Origin: Ganoderma boninense
Taxonomy: Eukaryota > Basidiomycota > Agaricomycetes > Polyporales > Polyporaceae
Reading direction: 5' to 3'
Length of the DNA stretch: 64,000 nucleotides
Assembly (NCBI GenBank): GCA_002900995.3
Contig: CM035312.1
Span: 2,589,582 to 2,653,581, forward strand
Each line of letters begins with the position of its first letter. Position 1 is the first letter of the stretch. Shown here in pieces: positions 10,015-21,987 of this stretch. Under the pieces are notes generated by a model, which saw nothing but the letters and a program-made list of their open reading frames with translations, was not told where the DNA came from and ran no database searches. Made by a program: the position numbers and the translations under genes.

Positions 10015-12240
10015 CTACACAACAGACTGGCTCGCCCTCCACACTATCTGGGCAGCCTTCGATGTCGACCGCGGGATGATCTTGCACTTGAACGGCTTCG
10101 GATAACTGAACGGGGTCTCAGCCTGTGCCCAGCGCGAGGGTGTGGCAACCGAGTGGACGGAGAGGGGCGCACCTGACTAGTCCCAGCCCGAACTCAGGCT
10201 TGAGGTCCCCGTCGTCGGGCGGGGCGATGTCAAACATCGCCAGCAGGGTCGCGATGAGAATGAACACCGAGTTCTCTCCGAGAGCCTTCCCCGGGCATAT
10301 CCTGTGAAGCGGGGGTTGAGGTTGAGGCCAACGTGGAGTGACGGAAAAACGCGGAGAGGGGGGGACAGCTCTCCTCACCGACGTGCGAAGCCGAAAGCCC
10401 AGGACGTTGGGTCGATAGGAGTCTCCCCGGTTGTCTCCATGAACCGTTCCGGAACAAAGTGCTCGGGGTCGTATGGTCCAGCCTTCGAGAATGCGATGGC
10501 CCTAGAAACGGTTCGGAAGTGAGAAGACGGAGCTACAGGACACTAGCGCGACGGACCAGACATTGGGCATGACGATCGTCCCCTTCGGGATCGTGTAGCC
10601 CTCGTAAACGTCGCCCTCCGAAGTGCATCGAGCGATGCCTGTATGCGACAGGGGCCGTAGGCAGTCAGAGCTACTCGGTTTCGAAAGGAATCGACGGCGT
10701 ACTCAGCGGAAGGGCGGGGTGCCACCGCATCGTCTCCTTGATGATGGCATTCACATACGGCAGACTGGCTCTGTCGGAAATCATAGGCATGCGCTCCGTC
10801 CCGACGACTTCGTCTAGCTCAGCCTGGGCCTTGCGAAGCTTGTCGGGATGGAGCGCCATCGCCATTATGCACGTCAGGACTGTAGAATAAGTCTGTCTAC
10901 TCGTCAGATATGAACGAAACCGCGCAGGAATAGCATACCGTTTCGCCACCAGCTGAAGAGGGACCGGTCAGCGTGATTAACGAGCTGCTCTGCAACTTGA
11001 ACGTGGGATCCGGCTAACCTCCATAGAGTGCACCTGTGGTCCATTTGATCTGGTGCTCCAATTGCTCGTTCAAAGCATCCGTCGAGAGCAGGTCTTGTGT
11101 CAGTGACGGGGGTGCGATACCCGCAGCCTGTTTCGACACTCAGTCTCGCGGAGAGGAATCAATTTACACTGCCAGTCACATACCATCTCACGCTTAACAT
11201 GCTCATATGGCTTGGTCACGAGCTCATCAATCATATCGCGGCCTTTCTTGGCGGCCTGGTGGAACGGGAGCCAGGACGGGAGATGTTTCACTGCCGTCCT
11301 CTCGTGTCAGTAATGTGGACCATAGGTATGGCGGGAAGATTACTCCAAGGCATGAGGTCGGCCAGGAATGCGCCGGGAACGGTGGCTCCACTGATCATCA
11401 GTAATGTGTCTTCTGCATGGGTGATATACTGTTCCGATCATCATCGTGGTGTAGGCTGCGAGAAGAGGGGAACTCTACCTCGCTGTCTGCGGTGGCGACG
11501 GACAGGCCATACGTCGCGGACAAAATGATACGCCCGGCCGTTCTAGGTGCAATAGAAACACCGTGAGTAAGCGCGAGGAGAGGAGTGCTAGATGTGGAGG
11601 GTACTCACAGACGAACATGACTAAAGAAGTCCCCAGGAGTCTCGAGAATCTGCTTGCTGAGAATGGCGGCAAGGTCTTCTTGAATAACGTGGTAGCGTTT
11701 CACGGCAGTCGCATTGAGGGCTGTATACGCGAGTTTCCGGTGAGCGCGCCATTCTTCCTGACAAGGAAGAAGAGGCATGCTCTATGTTCGCTGTGTCAGC
11801 ATAATCTCAAAACTTGCCTTATGGCCTGCAATTGCCTGCGACCCACCTGTCCGAGACCCATCAAGTCGCCGACGACCGTGAAGGAGGGTCTATCTGAGTA
11901 AATGGTTCCCTTCTTCTCTAGAAGGTCGTTTATGGCCTTCATCGAATTGAGGACAAGGACTCGATTTCCGAGGCCATGGAAGAAGACCAAGTCACCTGAC
12001 GATGAAGTCAGCGTGCTTGGCCTATTAGTGCAACATTAGACGAAGCATACCGTAAACTGCTTTGTACTGAGTGAACTTTGTCCATGCCCCCTGTGGAGAG
12101 ACGTCGAGAATGTTGCCTATGAGAGGTCTTGCAGGAGGTCCGGGAGGATAGCGTCGCCTCGAGTGCCCAAAGTAAGAAGTCGCGACGAAGGCGACGAAGC
12201 CCATGGCTGCCAGCAGGCAATACAGCCCGGACAGCGACAT
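10015..12240 (-). CDS. Cytochrome P450 monooxygenase (P450-1, copy A)
   Basis: ER-anchored heme-thiolate monooxygenase with about ten small exons. The N-terminus [15 protein letters not shown] is a membrane anchor followed by [16 protein letters not shown]. Later exons give [44 protein letters not shown], an I-helix AGGET split by an intron before [21 protein letters not shown], the ExxR helix (KETMRWHP), the PERF-type PERFMETT and the heme loop [17 protein letters not shown] whose Cys ligates iron. The last exon ends [13 protein letters not shown] then SQSVV at 10015. A start 24 bases upstream (12264, MSSLLPPG) is also possible. It is divergent from the UbiA gene, with about 1.2 kb between. 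All key residues are present, so it is probably active. Substrate unknown; the family resembles basidiomycete O-methylsterigmatocystin-oxidoreductase-like P450s. Copy B lies at 47982-50225. Confidence 0.9.
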
Positions 12241-12264
12241 GCCGGGCGGTAATAGGGATGACAT

Positions 12265-13428
12265 ACAGGGCGAATACTGTTGCTCTCGTACGGAAGGGAC
12301 TTGATGGTGGTGGGAATAGTATCGAGTCTTTGCACAATGGAGGGTCCAGAGTGCGAGTCGATATCTTCAGGCCGTCACTGGCAGTGGTCGTGGGATGTGT
12401 CTATGCGGCGTATATCGAGGCGCTAGAATGTCCAACACGACAAGCAGAGAGCTCACATCGAGACCGAGCAGTGACCGAGTTTCTAGGGCTGAGGTTAGAA
12501 CGTGACAAAGGGAGGAACGCCGCGGCTGGAGATCTGATTCTGGTGGCGGTGGTGCGCTGTCCCTAGGCGCCCTCCCACGCCTCCTCCCAAGCTGTCTCAG
12601 CGACAAGAGTCTCTTGCAGGGCACGTTCTCCTCCCTAAACCTCATGCGTGCTCCGCAATCTGTTCCGCCGACACTGGCTTGTACAGGAGCGACTTTGTTT
12701 AGACACATGGTGACTACCAGTTAACTCAACGACTTCGAGAACATTGTCCATCGGAAGGTCCTCTCGGCTTGTTATCTGCGGCCGCATCTTCTCATGGCCG
12801 GGTCCTGGGATACTGACCGTCAAGAGGCAACGCCTGTACAACACTGCTGATGTTTCTAGATGTTCGCCATAGGCTACTTCCCAAGGGGTATGCTCAACTT
12901 GCGCGACAGCGTGTCGTTGCTGGCTGCCGGAGCGCCGACGAAATTTGACACGACCACATTCACTGCTGTCTTTGTGAGTCCTTACGTGCTCCTCCGCTTG
13001 ACCTCGGATCCCAACGGATGCCAAGGCATATCACTATGATTTTCTTCTAGAACGACAGAAGTTATGGGCTCATTGTAGCTTCAGTAACATTCTCTTAGGC
13101 TCTATTCATTTTGGCCTCAGTGAGTGAACGTAATGTAGTGCATATATGCTGTCCTCGAGGTGCTCATTGAGAGAATTCATCAGCATGGTCACCTTGATCA
13201 CGACACTCGATGTAGTGGCTGGTCGTTTCAGCTGCAGTGGTTCTACCGGGAGTATAATTGATCATCCGGTGGATGCGCACTGATTGAACCACCCCTTCCC
13301 CCGCAGTTTAGTGACAAGATCGCGGTTCAAGGTTCAATATGGTAACTATCCAAGTCTGTGGTTCTTTATCTGTCAGTGAGCCTTTTAAATTATTTGTCAT
13401 GGGCTTGTAGCCTCACCACCGACTCACT
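12265..13428. other. Intergenic region between P450-1 and UbiA, copy A
   Basis: Shared upstream region of two divergent genes. A minus-strand frame at 12635-13024 is also partly open in copy B (50690-50998). Substitutions between the copies are mostly amino-acid changing and the ends differ, so I do not call it a gene. It probably carries both promoters. No clear regulatory motif is visible. Confidence 0.35.
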
Positions 13429-14542
13429 ATGTTTCTTCCATCTGTCAAGCTTTCGCTATTCCGTGTCTCTCCTCCTCCGCAGAGTGACTCCTCACTCCAT
13501 CCTTCAATTTGGTTTAATGTTAGACTGTTGCAGTCATGCATCTACCACGTACAAACCGCCTGGTTCTTTACTGTATCCGATTTCAAGACCATTTTGTTCC
13601 CCATAGTGAGTGCTTCTATTTATGCACAGGACTCGAGAATAAGAGCCATTTTGTAGTGTGCCTTCGCATGCGCTACTGCTCCCTTGAACTTCCCTCATCG
13701 TCTCCTACTCGGTGGTATATGGGTCTGGATCCACCAGTTCATGTGTAACGTCTCAAACCAGGCTCGGACGTGTGCAGAAGACGCCATCAACAAGCCATGG
13801 CGGCCTCTCCCATCGGGACGTATCAGCGAGGCGCAGACTGTTGTGCTACGGTGGATACTGGTCGCTGTTTGCTTTGCTTCCTCAGCCGTCCACAGCGTTG
13901 ACCTCATGCTGAGCACATTCGGCCTGTTTCTCACCACATTCGCCTACGATGAGCTTGGCCTTGCCTGGCACTACGTTGGCAAGAGCCTCTGCAACATCGG
14001 AGGCTACACCATGTTTGAAGTTGGCGCAATCAAGCTCATGGGTGCGTCCTTCTCGAGCCACTCTGTGAAGTCTCACTCACATTTGTATTTGTCGGTGGAA
14101 GGCGCAAGTGGCGAGCTGGATACCATTTCGACCACGGCGGTATACATCAGCGGCATCCTAATCTTCACGACAATCCAGGCGCAGGACTTTGCAGATGTCG
14201 AGGGCGATAGTGCCCTCGGTCGCACGACGCTTCCTATCTACGCGCCAAACCTCTCGCGCTCCGCAACTCTGTTCACCATGGCCGCATGGTCGGTTTTCTT
14301 GCCGTGCTTCTGGGGTGTCGGGCCGCTCTGCGGCTTAGCGTTCGTGGTGTTTGGGAGCCTCGTTGGCTGCCGATATTATTCCCTGCGGACACCAGAGGAT
14401 GACAAGGTTTCGTATGCGCTTTACAATGTGAGTAGCTCGCGGTTATTTATCTGCAAACGTTGACATCAACTTCTCGCAGGCCTGGCTCACTATGGCGCAT
14501 GTAATGCCTAATCATGCGCGTTCCGGGCGGTTTGCGCTGTGA
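13429..14542 (+). CDS. UbiA-family prenyltransferase or UbiA-type terpene cyclase (copy A)
   Basis: Integral-membrane enzyme that handles isoprenyl diphosphates. Exon 1 ends in YHVQTAWFFTVSDFKTILF, typical of the fungal UbiA N-terminus. The main exon gives WIHQFMCNVSNQARTC, then EDAINKPWRPLPSGR (first Asp-rich, Mg-diphosphate site, here of the NQ..ED..N type). Several hydrophobic helices follow, then DFADVEGDSALGRTTLPI (second Asp-rich site). A last short exon after the YALYN donor encodes AWLTMAHVMPNHARSG and stops at 14542. About 300 residues. The ends of exon 1 and the small intron around 13655 are uncertain. It lies between two P450 genes, as expected for terpenoid or meroterpenoid pathways. 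Prenyl transfer and direct cyclisation cannot be told apart from sequence. Copy B at 51407-52520 is nearly identical. Confidence 0.85.
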
Positions 14543-14593
14543 TGCGGTGAAAACCGAGTCAGAGCTGGAGCTTCCCTATTCGTTCGGGTGTAG

Positions 14594-14598
14594 CGCTC
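14594..14598. repeat. Target-site duplication (left) of the gypsy element
   Basis: CGCTC immediately before the LTR start TGAGGCGC. The same five bases follow the right LTR at 38678-38682, and copy B has the empty site with a single CGCTC at about 52571. Confidence 0.9.
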
Positions 14599-15365
14599 TG
14601 AGGCGCTCGCTACCCGGAACGGGCAGGTGGCGGCTCACGGGAGAGATGGAGGTTCGCACGAGGGTACAGACAGGTTACGAGTCCGTCTCGATTGAACGCT
14701 AGGGCAGGGTTCGTAGATACAGGACCGAGTCTTTATATATATGAGGTTACGGGCGCTACGAAGGAGGGTGGTACGCGGACACATGGGACGCGTAGTCGGG
14801 GTTCGGAAGGGCACGGAAGGGACTAGTAATACTGTAACGACAGACTAAAGTAAGCAGATGTTAGAACGAATACAATGCGGATGTTACAGTGCCTTGCATA
14901 ATTGCGTGAACGCGCCGAAAAATCCCCAGCAGGCGCTTATACCTCGCCTACCAAATGCGGATGGATCACGGTCACATGCAACGCCAACGCCGCCTGTGCG
15001 CCTCTCCTGGTCGTAACTTCAGCCTGACTGTTCCCCTTGTCCCCCACGCTTGTCTACTTCCTGGAGAGCTCAGTGGTTCTCAACGGGCCTCCTAGTGTAC
15101 CATTTGGGCCCTCAGCTGCTTCGGGAGGCACCCATGCCATCCAAGAGACATGTCACATCAAGGTCACCAACTCGCTTCTGAAGCTTCCCAGGCGTCCTGA
15201 TTTGGTAGGCGAGCATATAGGCGCCTGCAGGAATTTTTCGGCGCGTTCACGCAATTATGCAAGGCACTGTAAGGAACGTGGGGAGGCAGTGACCGTGGCG
15301 CATCAGCGCGGGGGAGAAGGACAGGCCGACGAGCGGCAGTGCAGTAGCGCGCCGTATGCGCTACA
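14599..15365 (-). repeat. 3' LTR of the gypsy element, split by a MITE
   Basis: About 384 bases of LTR (14599-14886 and 15270-15365) plus a 383-base insertion. The LTR part matches the right LTR almost base for base. The only difference I see is GCGTAGTCGG here against GCGGGTCGG on the right. Confidence 0.92.
14887..15269. mobile_element. Tc1/mariner-type MITE inside the 3' LTR
   Basis: A 383-base element with inverted ends of roughly 70 bases starting CAGTGCCTTGCATAATTGCG on the left, mirrored at the right (ending GGCACTG). It is flanked by a TA duplication (14885-14886 and 15270-15271). The CAGTG terminus and TA target are typical of Tc1/mariner elements. It has no coding capacity, hence a non-autonomous miniature element. 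Confidence 0.85.
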
Positions 15366-15401
15366 TACGCCCTCCTGGGCGGTCGCTCGCGACGCCCAAG
15401 T

Positions 15402-16013
15402 TCAAGCGGTCGCGGAGCTGACGGCGGGATCCATGACAACATCCAGGTCCGCAGGAGACGCCTTGGAGGTTGCCGGAACGGCAGTCTTCAAACCCGAGGG
15501 GACAGACGAAGTGGCGGCCGAGGGGCCTGAAGCGGTGCTCGCGGAGGGAGCCGGAAGATCGAGAGCGGGGGGAGTCCCGGCGGGGGAGCCGATGACAGAG
15601 GCGATCTCCTCGAGAGCCTCGAGACGAGCGATGCTGGTGTGAGTGGCGCTGATGGCGGCCACGACCTTCTGCATGCCCCGAGAGAATTTGTCCTCGAGAG
15701 CTTTCTCGTTGCGACGGGATAGGCGGCCCTTGAACTTCCGCTTCAAGACCTTGTTGCGGTGCGCTTCGCGTTCCGCGGCGTCGGCGAGGAGTTGCTCGTA
15801 TCGCTCGCGCTCCTCGCGGCTGAGTTTGAACGGATCCTCGATCTCGCTCGCACCACGGAGGAGGGAGGGGATGAGGAGCTCGCGGGGAGGAGGAGGACGA
15901 GGGTCGACGGTGATGACGCCCGTGATGGTGTCGACGTGGGAAAGACCGTAATGGCAATGCTCGTCCTCCATCCAGACCTGTTGGAGCTCGAAGAACCCAC
16001 CCGGGATCAGGCC
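15402..16013 (-). pseudogene. Gypsy ORF3, C-terminal part, separated by the KDZ insertion
   Basis: The minus-strand frame picks up after the KDZ element with GLIPGGFFELQQVWMEDE, then HCHYGLSHVDTITGVITVD. A Lys/Glu/Arg-rich likely coiled coil (LSREERERYEQLLADAAERE) and an Ala/Pro/Ser-rich tail follow, ending at 15402. It joins in frame with the 5' piece at 27229-26996. Such an extra ORF after pol is not a canonical gag-pol domain. Its role is unknown; a capsid-associated or structural accessory role is only a guess. Confidence 0.6.
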
Positions 16014-17220
16014 TTACTGTCATATAGATCCATACATCTACTGTAATGTCAGTGGATGGAGGATCCATATTTCACAGCAGTTACTGTGGCCCACTGTAGA
16101 TGTATCCAACCAGCGGCAGGACCCGGATCCCGGCAACCGGGATGTGCCCAATCTGGGCGCGCTGCGCCTGCTGCGCCCCCGCCCGCGTCGTCCCTAATTG
16201 GTCCTGCCTACCGACACCTGCCACTTCTCCCGCGGGGTTTGAATTGTTCAAACTCGCCAGGATTTTCGGGAGTCGAACCTTTGCTGGTAGCATATTCCCA
16301 CACACCTTCCTTAGTACTTCAACCTCAAATCCCTACGTGCGACAGCTTCTTGCCCCCCCCCCCCACACTTCCTTCCCGGACCTCCATCTGACGACATTTA
16401 TCCTTCCCGCAGGCCCTTCATGCTATGCACTGCATGCTCTTACCGCTATGTCCGCCTCGTCATGCCTGTGCCTCACTCTCCCCCTCGCATGGCGGACCGC
16501 ACAACGTCGTCTACGTTTTGACTCCGCCTTCCCTCTGTGGCCTATCTCACCGCTCCCACTCCCCATCTTCTGGTGTCCAGTGCTACGGCAAGGCTGGCTG
16601 CTAAGGTATGTCCTGTCGACCTCGCCCCGCTGTCCTACTTACATGTTCTCTTCTGCTCCGGTCCGGGCGGTTTGCTTATCCTACAGTCCTGTTGCTAGGG
16701 TGGTGCACTCCACGGTCTCGCCCATGCTCCCGCGCTACCCTGGCCAGACTCATCATCAACTCCCTACTCATCGATTAGCATTGGTTCCTTGCACGGTGAG
16801 CACGTCCATGCCGATGTCTATGCTCTTATGTCCCCTTCCCTGATCAACCCATTCTTTTCAGTGTCTCCGGTTTTTACGTTGCCTTGCGTCAGTTGAGTTG
16901 ATGATCTCCGAGCGTCACATGTATATGTAGTAGTTGTCGTTATATCACCTTCTCTATCTGTATTGTTGGTCCTGTCAATGGAGGTAATGCAATGGCGTAT
17001 ATATGTTGTCTTTGGAATGTTGCTGGACTGCTAACACGTTGCATTGGACGTCAAGATTGTTATATTCACAACAAGGGTAAGTACAGAGGGCTACAAAATG
17101 ATACTCGAGCATTCCAAGAACTTCAAGGTCAGCAACATGGACTTCTACTTCGACGCAGCAAGTCTCGCGCGTTTGCGGCTGTGAGAAAGTTAGTGGGAGC
17201 GTACCCTTGAACAAGAAAGC
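16014..17220. other. Left terminal region of the KDZ element, apparently non-coding
   Basis: The first ~100 bases hold the inverted end and repeated ACTGTA motifs (16014-16020, 16048-16055, 16082-16087, 16092-16097). The rest is pyrimidine-rich plus-strand DNA resembling an untranslated region. A C-run of 10 occurs near 16360. The 247-codon frame at 16100-16843 lacks recognisable protein character. It probably contains the 3' untranslated part of the minus-strand gene that ends at 17221. Confidence 0.45.
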
Positions 17221-19293
17221 TTACCTGGAACACGGCTTATCGCCGTCTTTTCCTTCCCCTGTCTTCTGCTGACGAACCCTTCCTTTTGCAGTCGGGGGCC
17301 TGACCCATCCATCGTCTGGAGGACGCGGGGCACGTCGATCACGCTGAGGACGGCTATTGGCGATCGGGAGGGCATCCGTGCGAATCAAGTCGGGGATTGG
17401 GAGGGTAGCGGTGCTGGTCAAGTCGGGGGCGTCGTTCGGGATTGGCTGATTCGTAGCCGGGTCCGTGATGTCATCGAAAACCCTTCGAGAAGCTGAAGGT
17501 TCCTCGTATGTGGAAGCCTCGCACCCAGGTGCGGAAGGCGGGGCTATGGCCGGAACGCCATGGGACACGGACGCAGGCTCAGTGGGAAGATCCAGACCGG
17601 GCATCGGAGGTGGCGGGCTGGTGAGAAGACCAGTGCTCAGAGACGCAGGCATTCCGGACGCAGGCTGAGGCAGGGAGACGGCGATGGCTGGCGGCGGAGG
17701 TATCATCGGCGGAGGCGGCGGTGGCGTGTAGGTCTCGGACCCCACTTCATTAGCAAATGGAATGGAAGGATTAGCAAGGTTCGGGATGGTCGGCAAGAAG
17801 AGGTCATTGACGTCGATGCCCGAGAAGTCAGCGTTCGCAAACACGTTGGACAGTGCTTCTTCCGGGAAGCGGAAAAGTGGACCGGTGAACTCTTGGAGCA
17901 AGGGTGTGAGCTGCCGCCCTTGATTAGCCGTGGCAAGTGGGTCGTCCAAGGCCACAGGCATCATAGGGAGCGATGGGAAGACAGTGCCTTGAACATCCAG
18001 AACGTCAGGAACAGTGGTAGCAGCCGTCTCGGGGATGGGTGGCGAGACCGGGATCACATCAGTGGGGTGGCCAAGCTGAGAAGAAGATGCCTGGTTCTCG
18101 GGCGATGGCGGGCCGTCGAGGTCGGCGGTGTTTATGAGCCGACGTTGTTCCCGAACGGCGCGAGCTGCGCCCACGAAGTGGAAGTTGTCAACTCAACTGC
18201 TGCAGTGGAGAAAGTACATTTACGTACGGAACACGCTCTTCGCGAATTTTCCGAATGGACGAATGAATTGCTCTTCAAAGTCCGGAGTGGCTTGAGGGAG
18301 CATGTGACCATGTTGATTCCGTCCGAAGTGTGCACTGGGATGGGATCAGTCGGGGAACATATGGGCAGCCAGGAAGGAACTCACGCCATTGATGAGATCT
18401 GGCCGCCCTCTTCCGGGACAGGACCCGCACCAAATATACTGAAAGTCCAGCCCATTGACTTGGCGAGAGGGTTGAGGACCTTCTCGAGGACTTGCGGGGC
18501 GTAGTTAATAGCACTAGTCACAACTTTGTCAGCGCAAAGCAAATGGACGCTAGAGACTGTACAAACGCTTGGAATTCGGACGGGGTGCGCCCGCCGCCAG
18601 TATCATCTTTCGCCTCCAATGCAGCGTCCGTAGCAACAGTGGCCTCCTTGAGCTTGGCGTACGACGCGTCGATTTCATCCAGGACCTCCTGAGACTCGCC
18701 AGCAAAGGCCAACGCGGTGCATTTCTTGATAATGTCTAACCTCTCCTTCGAGGTCAATGGACGACCGAGCTGGTCTTTGAGCTCCGAAAGTTGGGCGGCG
18801 ACAGTAGGTTTGACCTTTTCCTTGTAGTATTTCTTCGAATAGACTTCTACCTTCTGCGGGAGTCGCGTCGCTCTCTTGGTGACACCAGCAGCTGCCATAA
18901 GAGACATGATATTAGCACTTGCGGGCCTGATACGGCAGCGGTTCTTGAACCAGGTCGCGAGCTTCTGGTAGTGGACGCGTCGGCAACGATCACATGGTGA
19001 GCACGTGTGACTGCGGTGACAGAGGTCGGATGGATCCTCACCGTTCTCCTGTCTGCCACCGCCTTCCCCAGCATCTCCTTCTCCTCTTCAGTCAACCTCG
19101 TCTCGTCTTCGTGTCCAAGGAGGGCCTTTATCTCTGGCCACTCATCGAACCAATCGCGATACACCACCGCCATAAACGTCATCACGCGGCCCCTCTTCTG
19201 CGCGTCGAGGAAATCCGGCCGCCTACTCCAAAGCCACGACCATTGCGCTTCTGTTGTCCATGAGCGGGAGTCGTATTCCTGGCCCGGCATCAC
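17221..19293 (-). CDS. KDZ-associated accessory protein, unknown function
   Basis: Four exons on the minus strand. Exon 1 (from ATG 19293 or 19290) has RPDFLDAQKRGRVMTFM, RDWFDEWPE and LTEEEKEMLGKAVADRRT. Exon 2 gives KLATWFKNRCRI, then YSKKYYKEKVKPTVAAQL and LTSKERLDIIKKCTALAF. Exon 3 carries VLEKVLNPLAKSMGWTF, GAGPVPEEGG, GQNQHGHMLPQATPDFEE and IRPFGKFAKSVF. The last exon starts NFHFVGAARAV and has a long Pro/Ser/Thr-rich tail including a PPPPPPMIPPPP stretch and a basic C-terminus. This layout is familiar from uncharacterised multi-copy proteins of mushroom genomes that accompany transposons; I know no activity. The basic KLATWFKNRCR segment could bind nucleic acid (inference). It is divergent from the gene at 19559, sharing a ~265-base upstream region. 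Confidence 0.65.
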
Positions 19294-19558
19294 TGAAGAA
19301 GGAAAAGTGGAAGCTAGGCAGAGCGAGGAGCACGAGGATGCGGGGATACGGGGTAAGTTTCCTCGCGTGCACCCAGACCCCTCAAAGGTCGCTGGTTGGG
19401 CTACCGAACAGGCCGCTGGTGATCAAAGTTAGTGTTTGGCTGTGTAAGTATCTCTATTTCCTACCCAGAGCCTGCCTTATGCGTACCTCCGAACAGGCTG
19501 TACGGCCGGGCACATAAAGGCGCGTATCGGAAGCCTTCAACTCTCATCGCCCCTCATC

Positions 19559-21040
19559 ATGAAGGGCAACCCCAAGGCTCGTAAACCTCCTGCTGAACCT
19601 GCCCCCCCCGACGATGGGACCGACAACGTTGTTGGCCGATACAGCATATACGACTTGGAGGGCATCGACAACTCCCAGTCCGTCCGTCGCTACACCGTCG
19701 CTGAACTGGCTCAGCGGCTGCTAATTCTCGCTATATTCGAAGGCAAGTTTTCTTCTCATCCTATTGTCTTCGTTATACTCAAGTTTTTCAAGCAGCAAAC
19801 AGTGGCGTCCCTTCAGCTATATGCATCGAGTGCCTTCGGATGGCTATCGGTGGTACGTGCTTCAGTTTTGCCATTATGCGTGCATCCCTCACTGCTCCCT
19901 TCAGAACGTCCCTGTCCCCACGGCCACTTCCCTGAGGACCCTCGCCAACTCCCAAAGTTAGTGTGGCCGGACAAGGAACGCGGGGGTTCGCGTGGTGGCA
20001 CGGTTTCCCCGGTCGGCTCTCCCATTAACTCCTCTCAGGAGTACTGGCGTCATTCCCCTGGCTCGGACTTCTTCATCGATAACCATGCTTTGCTTGCCAC
20101 GCCTCCGGGCCCTTCTCGCACGCAGGTACACTCGCACGCCGAATCTTCCCCGCGCGCTCATCGCTCTGAGCCTGCGGCACCGTCGTCGTCCATCCTCGAA
20201 CACCCCACCGGCTCTTCTACCGTCAACTGGTTCCCTTGCGCTTTCAACCACCGGCATTCTTCGAACAACAGCGCCCTACGCTGCAACAGTGTTGCGGTGC
20301 TGAACACGTTCGAATACCCTACCCCCGCACCTGTAACCGCCTCTGTTGAACGCTCTATGCAGATCGCTATTGGAATGTCGGGTGAGCCCCGTGAGGACGA
20401 AGATGACACTTGGTCCACGATCTCTCGGACGTCTCAACCCCCGGCTTCCACTCAGCCCCCGGTTTCCGCTCGGCACTCGGATTCTACTCGGCCCTCGGCT
20501 ACCACCTCGACTGCTCGGTCTTCAGCCACCGCTGCGACTACTCGGTCCTCCACTGTTCGGGCCTCCGCCGCTAAGGCCTCGGGTTCCTCGGTTGGACCAA
20601 CTCGAGCGTCAGGCAGCACAAAGACCGGCGCCAGGACCAGTGCTGGCAGCACCGCTGCGCGCCCGGTTCGGTACCAGCCCCCGGTGGAGGAGGAGGACAA
20701 CGAAGATGACGAGGAGTCGCTGCCTCCTCAGCACCCGCTCGTGCCGATTCCTCCTGGCTCGAACCCGATCCCGGTGAATTCCATCCACATCGACGACGAG
20801 AATCCGGCCGCCAGCACGTGGTACATTGTTACCATTGGTTCCATCGTCGGCGTCTTTAACAACCTGTGAGTTAACGCTGTCGAACAGTGCCTTTCCGTAC
20901 TAATCTGTCGTTGAAGGACCATGGCCCAGCGTGCCGCCCAGGTGTCCATGGGCAGCTGGCACCGTGCACCGTCGCGCCAGGCCGCGTTGGATGAGTTCCG
21001 TCGTGCAGTTGAGCAGAACGTCGTCGTCGTTCGTGCGTGA
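19559..21040 (+). CDS. Ser/Thr/Pro-rich protein with RNase H1 N-terminal-like (viroplasmin) domain
   Basis: It starts MKGNPKARKPPAEP in a good context after a TC-rich leader. A segment VRRYTVAELAQRLLI is followed by one or two introns (around 19742-19905). A central Pro/Ser region follows (YWRHSPGSDFFIDNHALL is conserved-looking), then a long low-complexity Ser/Thr/Ala run rich in SA, TR and PS and an acidic EEEDNEDDEE block. The end ASTWYIVTIGSIVGVFNNL, an intron (20868-20917) and TMAQRAAQVSMGSWHRAPS followed by a DEFRRAVEQ helix match the small fold found at the N-terminus of eukaryotic RNase H1, which binds RNA-DNA hybrids. No RNase H catalytic domain is present. It lies inside the KDZ element. 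A nucleic-acid-binding accessory role is inferred. Confidence 0.6.
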
Positions 21041-21240
21041 TGACTAGAGATCTGGCACGCAGAAGTAGATCTTGATGTATTTGTGTCTAGTATCCATTTT
21101 GTGCCTGCGCGGTTCCTGGCGATATGCGTTACCCATCTATGTACACCCCATATTCCGCATAAATAGACCTTGGGGCTGAGATGTGTTCAACCACGCTCTG
21201 CCCCTGTACTCCCCGCTCCCTCATCTCCCTGATTAGCATG

Positions 21241-21987
21241 GGACGACGTGCGAAATACTCCACGGATGCTGAACGCCAGCAAGCGAAGCGAGTGCAGCAT
21301 GCACGGTATGAGCAATCGGCGCTGTAAGACCGTTCTCATTTGGGATGGTGCGAATGCTAATATTCTTCGTTTATTAGCGGGAAGTCCTCGAGGGCTGCGC
21401 GTCTCAGTCGCAATGTCCGCATCACATCGGACGTCATTGCTCTGCCTGCGAACATATCCGTTCTCTCGGATAGACCCTTTCTGATCTCCTATGCACTTCT
21501 CGCCATCAATTCCGGGCCTGACTTGGGGCTCCTCAATCCCCCCTACTGTTTTGTGCTCCCTACAACGGAGTCGCTCAACGACCGTGCACGGGAATTGAAA
21601 TCGCTGGTAGTCGACCTCAACACATTACAGTATGGCTGGATAATTGAAGCTGGGGAGGCACGGCGGGATGCATGGTCACGGGCTGAGGACAGCGACGATA
21701 TCGTCAAGGCGGGAATAACGGAAATCCAGGCTCGACTTCGCGCCTGGAGCCAGATAGAATTAGCAGTCCATGGGATGTCTGAACAGGAGGCGATGATTCG
21801 GAGGATTGCAGCTGAATGGGGTGCGCGGTGGATCTCACATCTTGCGTTGGACTTGCAGTTGAGGCAGAAGGGACTATTCGAGTACACTGCGGCAAGCAGC
21901 CGATCTGAATTACCTTGGCAGAGGCTGATCAAGTCTACTAGAAACTACATGACCGAGCATTATGTAGAGGGCGAAGTTTCCCTGTAA
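21241..21987 (+). CDS. KDZ-associated accessory protein with basic N-terminus, unknown
   Basis: Exon 1 is short (from ATG around 21238-21241) and encodes GRRAKYSTDAERQQAKRVQH, a basic, bZIP-like leader. An intron (GTATGAG at about 21306 to TTAG at 21378) leads to a long exon with GKSSRAARLSRNV, LSDRPFLISYALLAI, NPPYCFVLPTTESLNDRARE, LVVDLNTLQYGW, MIRRIAAEWGARWISHL and a stop at 21987. About 230 residues, mostly predicted helical. The leader is like those of uncharacterised fungal transposon-linked proteins. A DNA-binding role is plausible, but no domain can be named. It lies upstream of the transposase in the same direction. Confidence 0.55.

Larger units (their letters stand above)
5755..14598. 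repeat. Segmental duplication, copy A, left part
   Basis: This block matches 43565-52570 in the same orientation through exons, introns and intergenic DNA. The order is last exon of the tandem-repeat gene, aldo-keto reductase relic, YKT6, P450, UbiA enzyme. Exons look nearly identical and introns and intergenic DNA are more diverged, with many small indels. The homology is interrupted at 14598 by the gypsy insertion and resumes at 38678. The copy B counterpart is continuous, so the 24-kb nest entered copy A after the two copies separated. Confidence 0.9.

Noticed and set aside
12635..13024. Minus-strand 129-codon frame between P450-1 and UbiA
   Set aside because: Only partly open in copy B and changes between copies are mostly amino-acid altering, which argues against a real protein.
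16100..16843. Plus-strand 247-codon frame at the left KDZ end
   Set aside because: Pyrimidine-rich, Pro/Ser/Leu/Cys-rich translation typical of non-coding UTR-like DNA; no motif.
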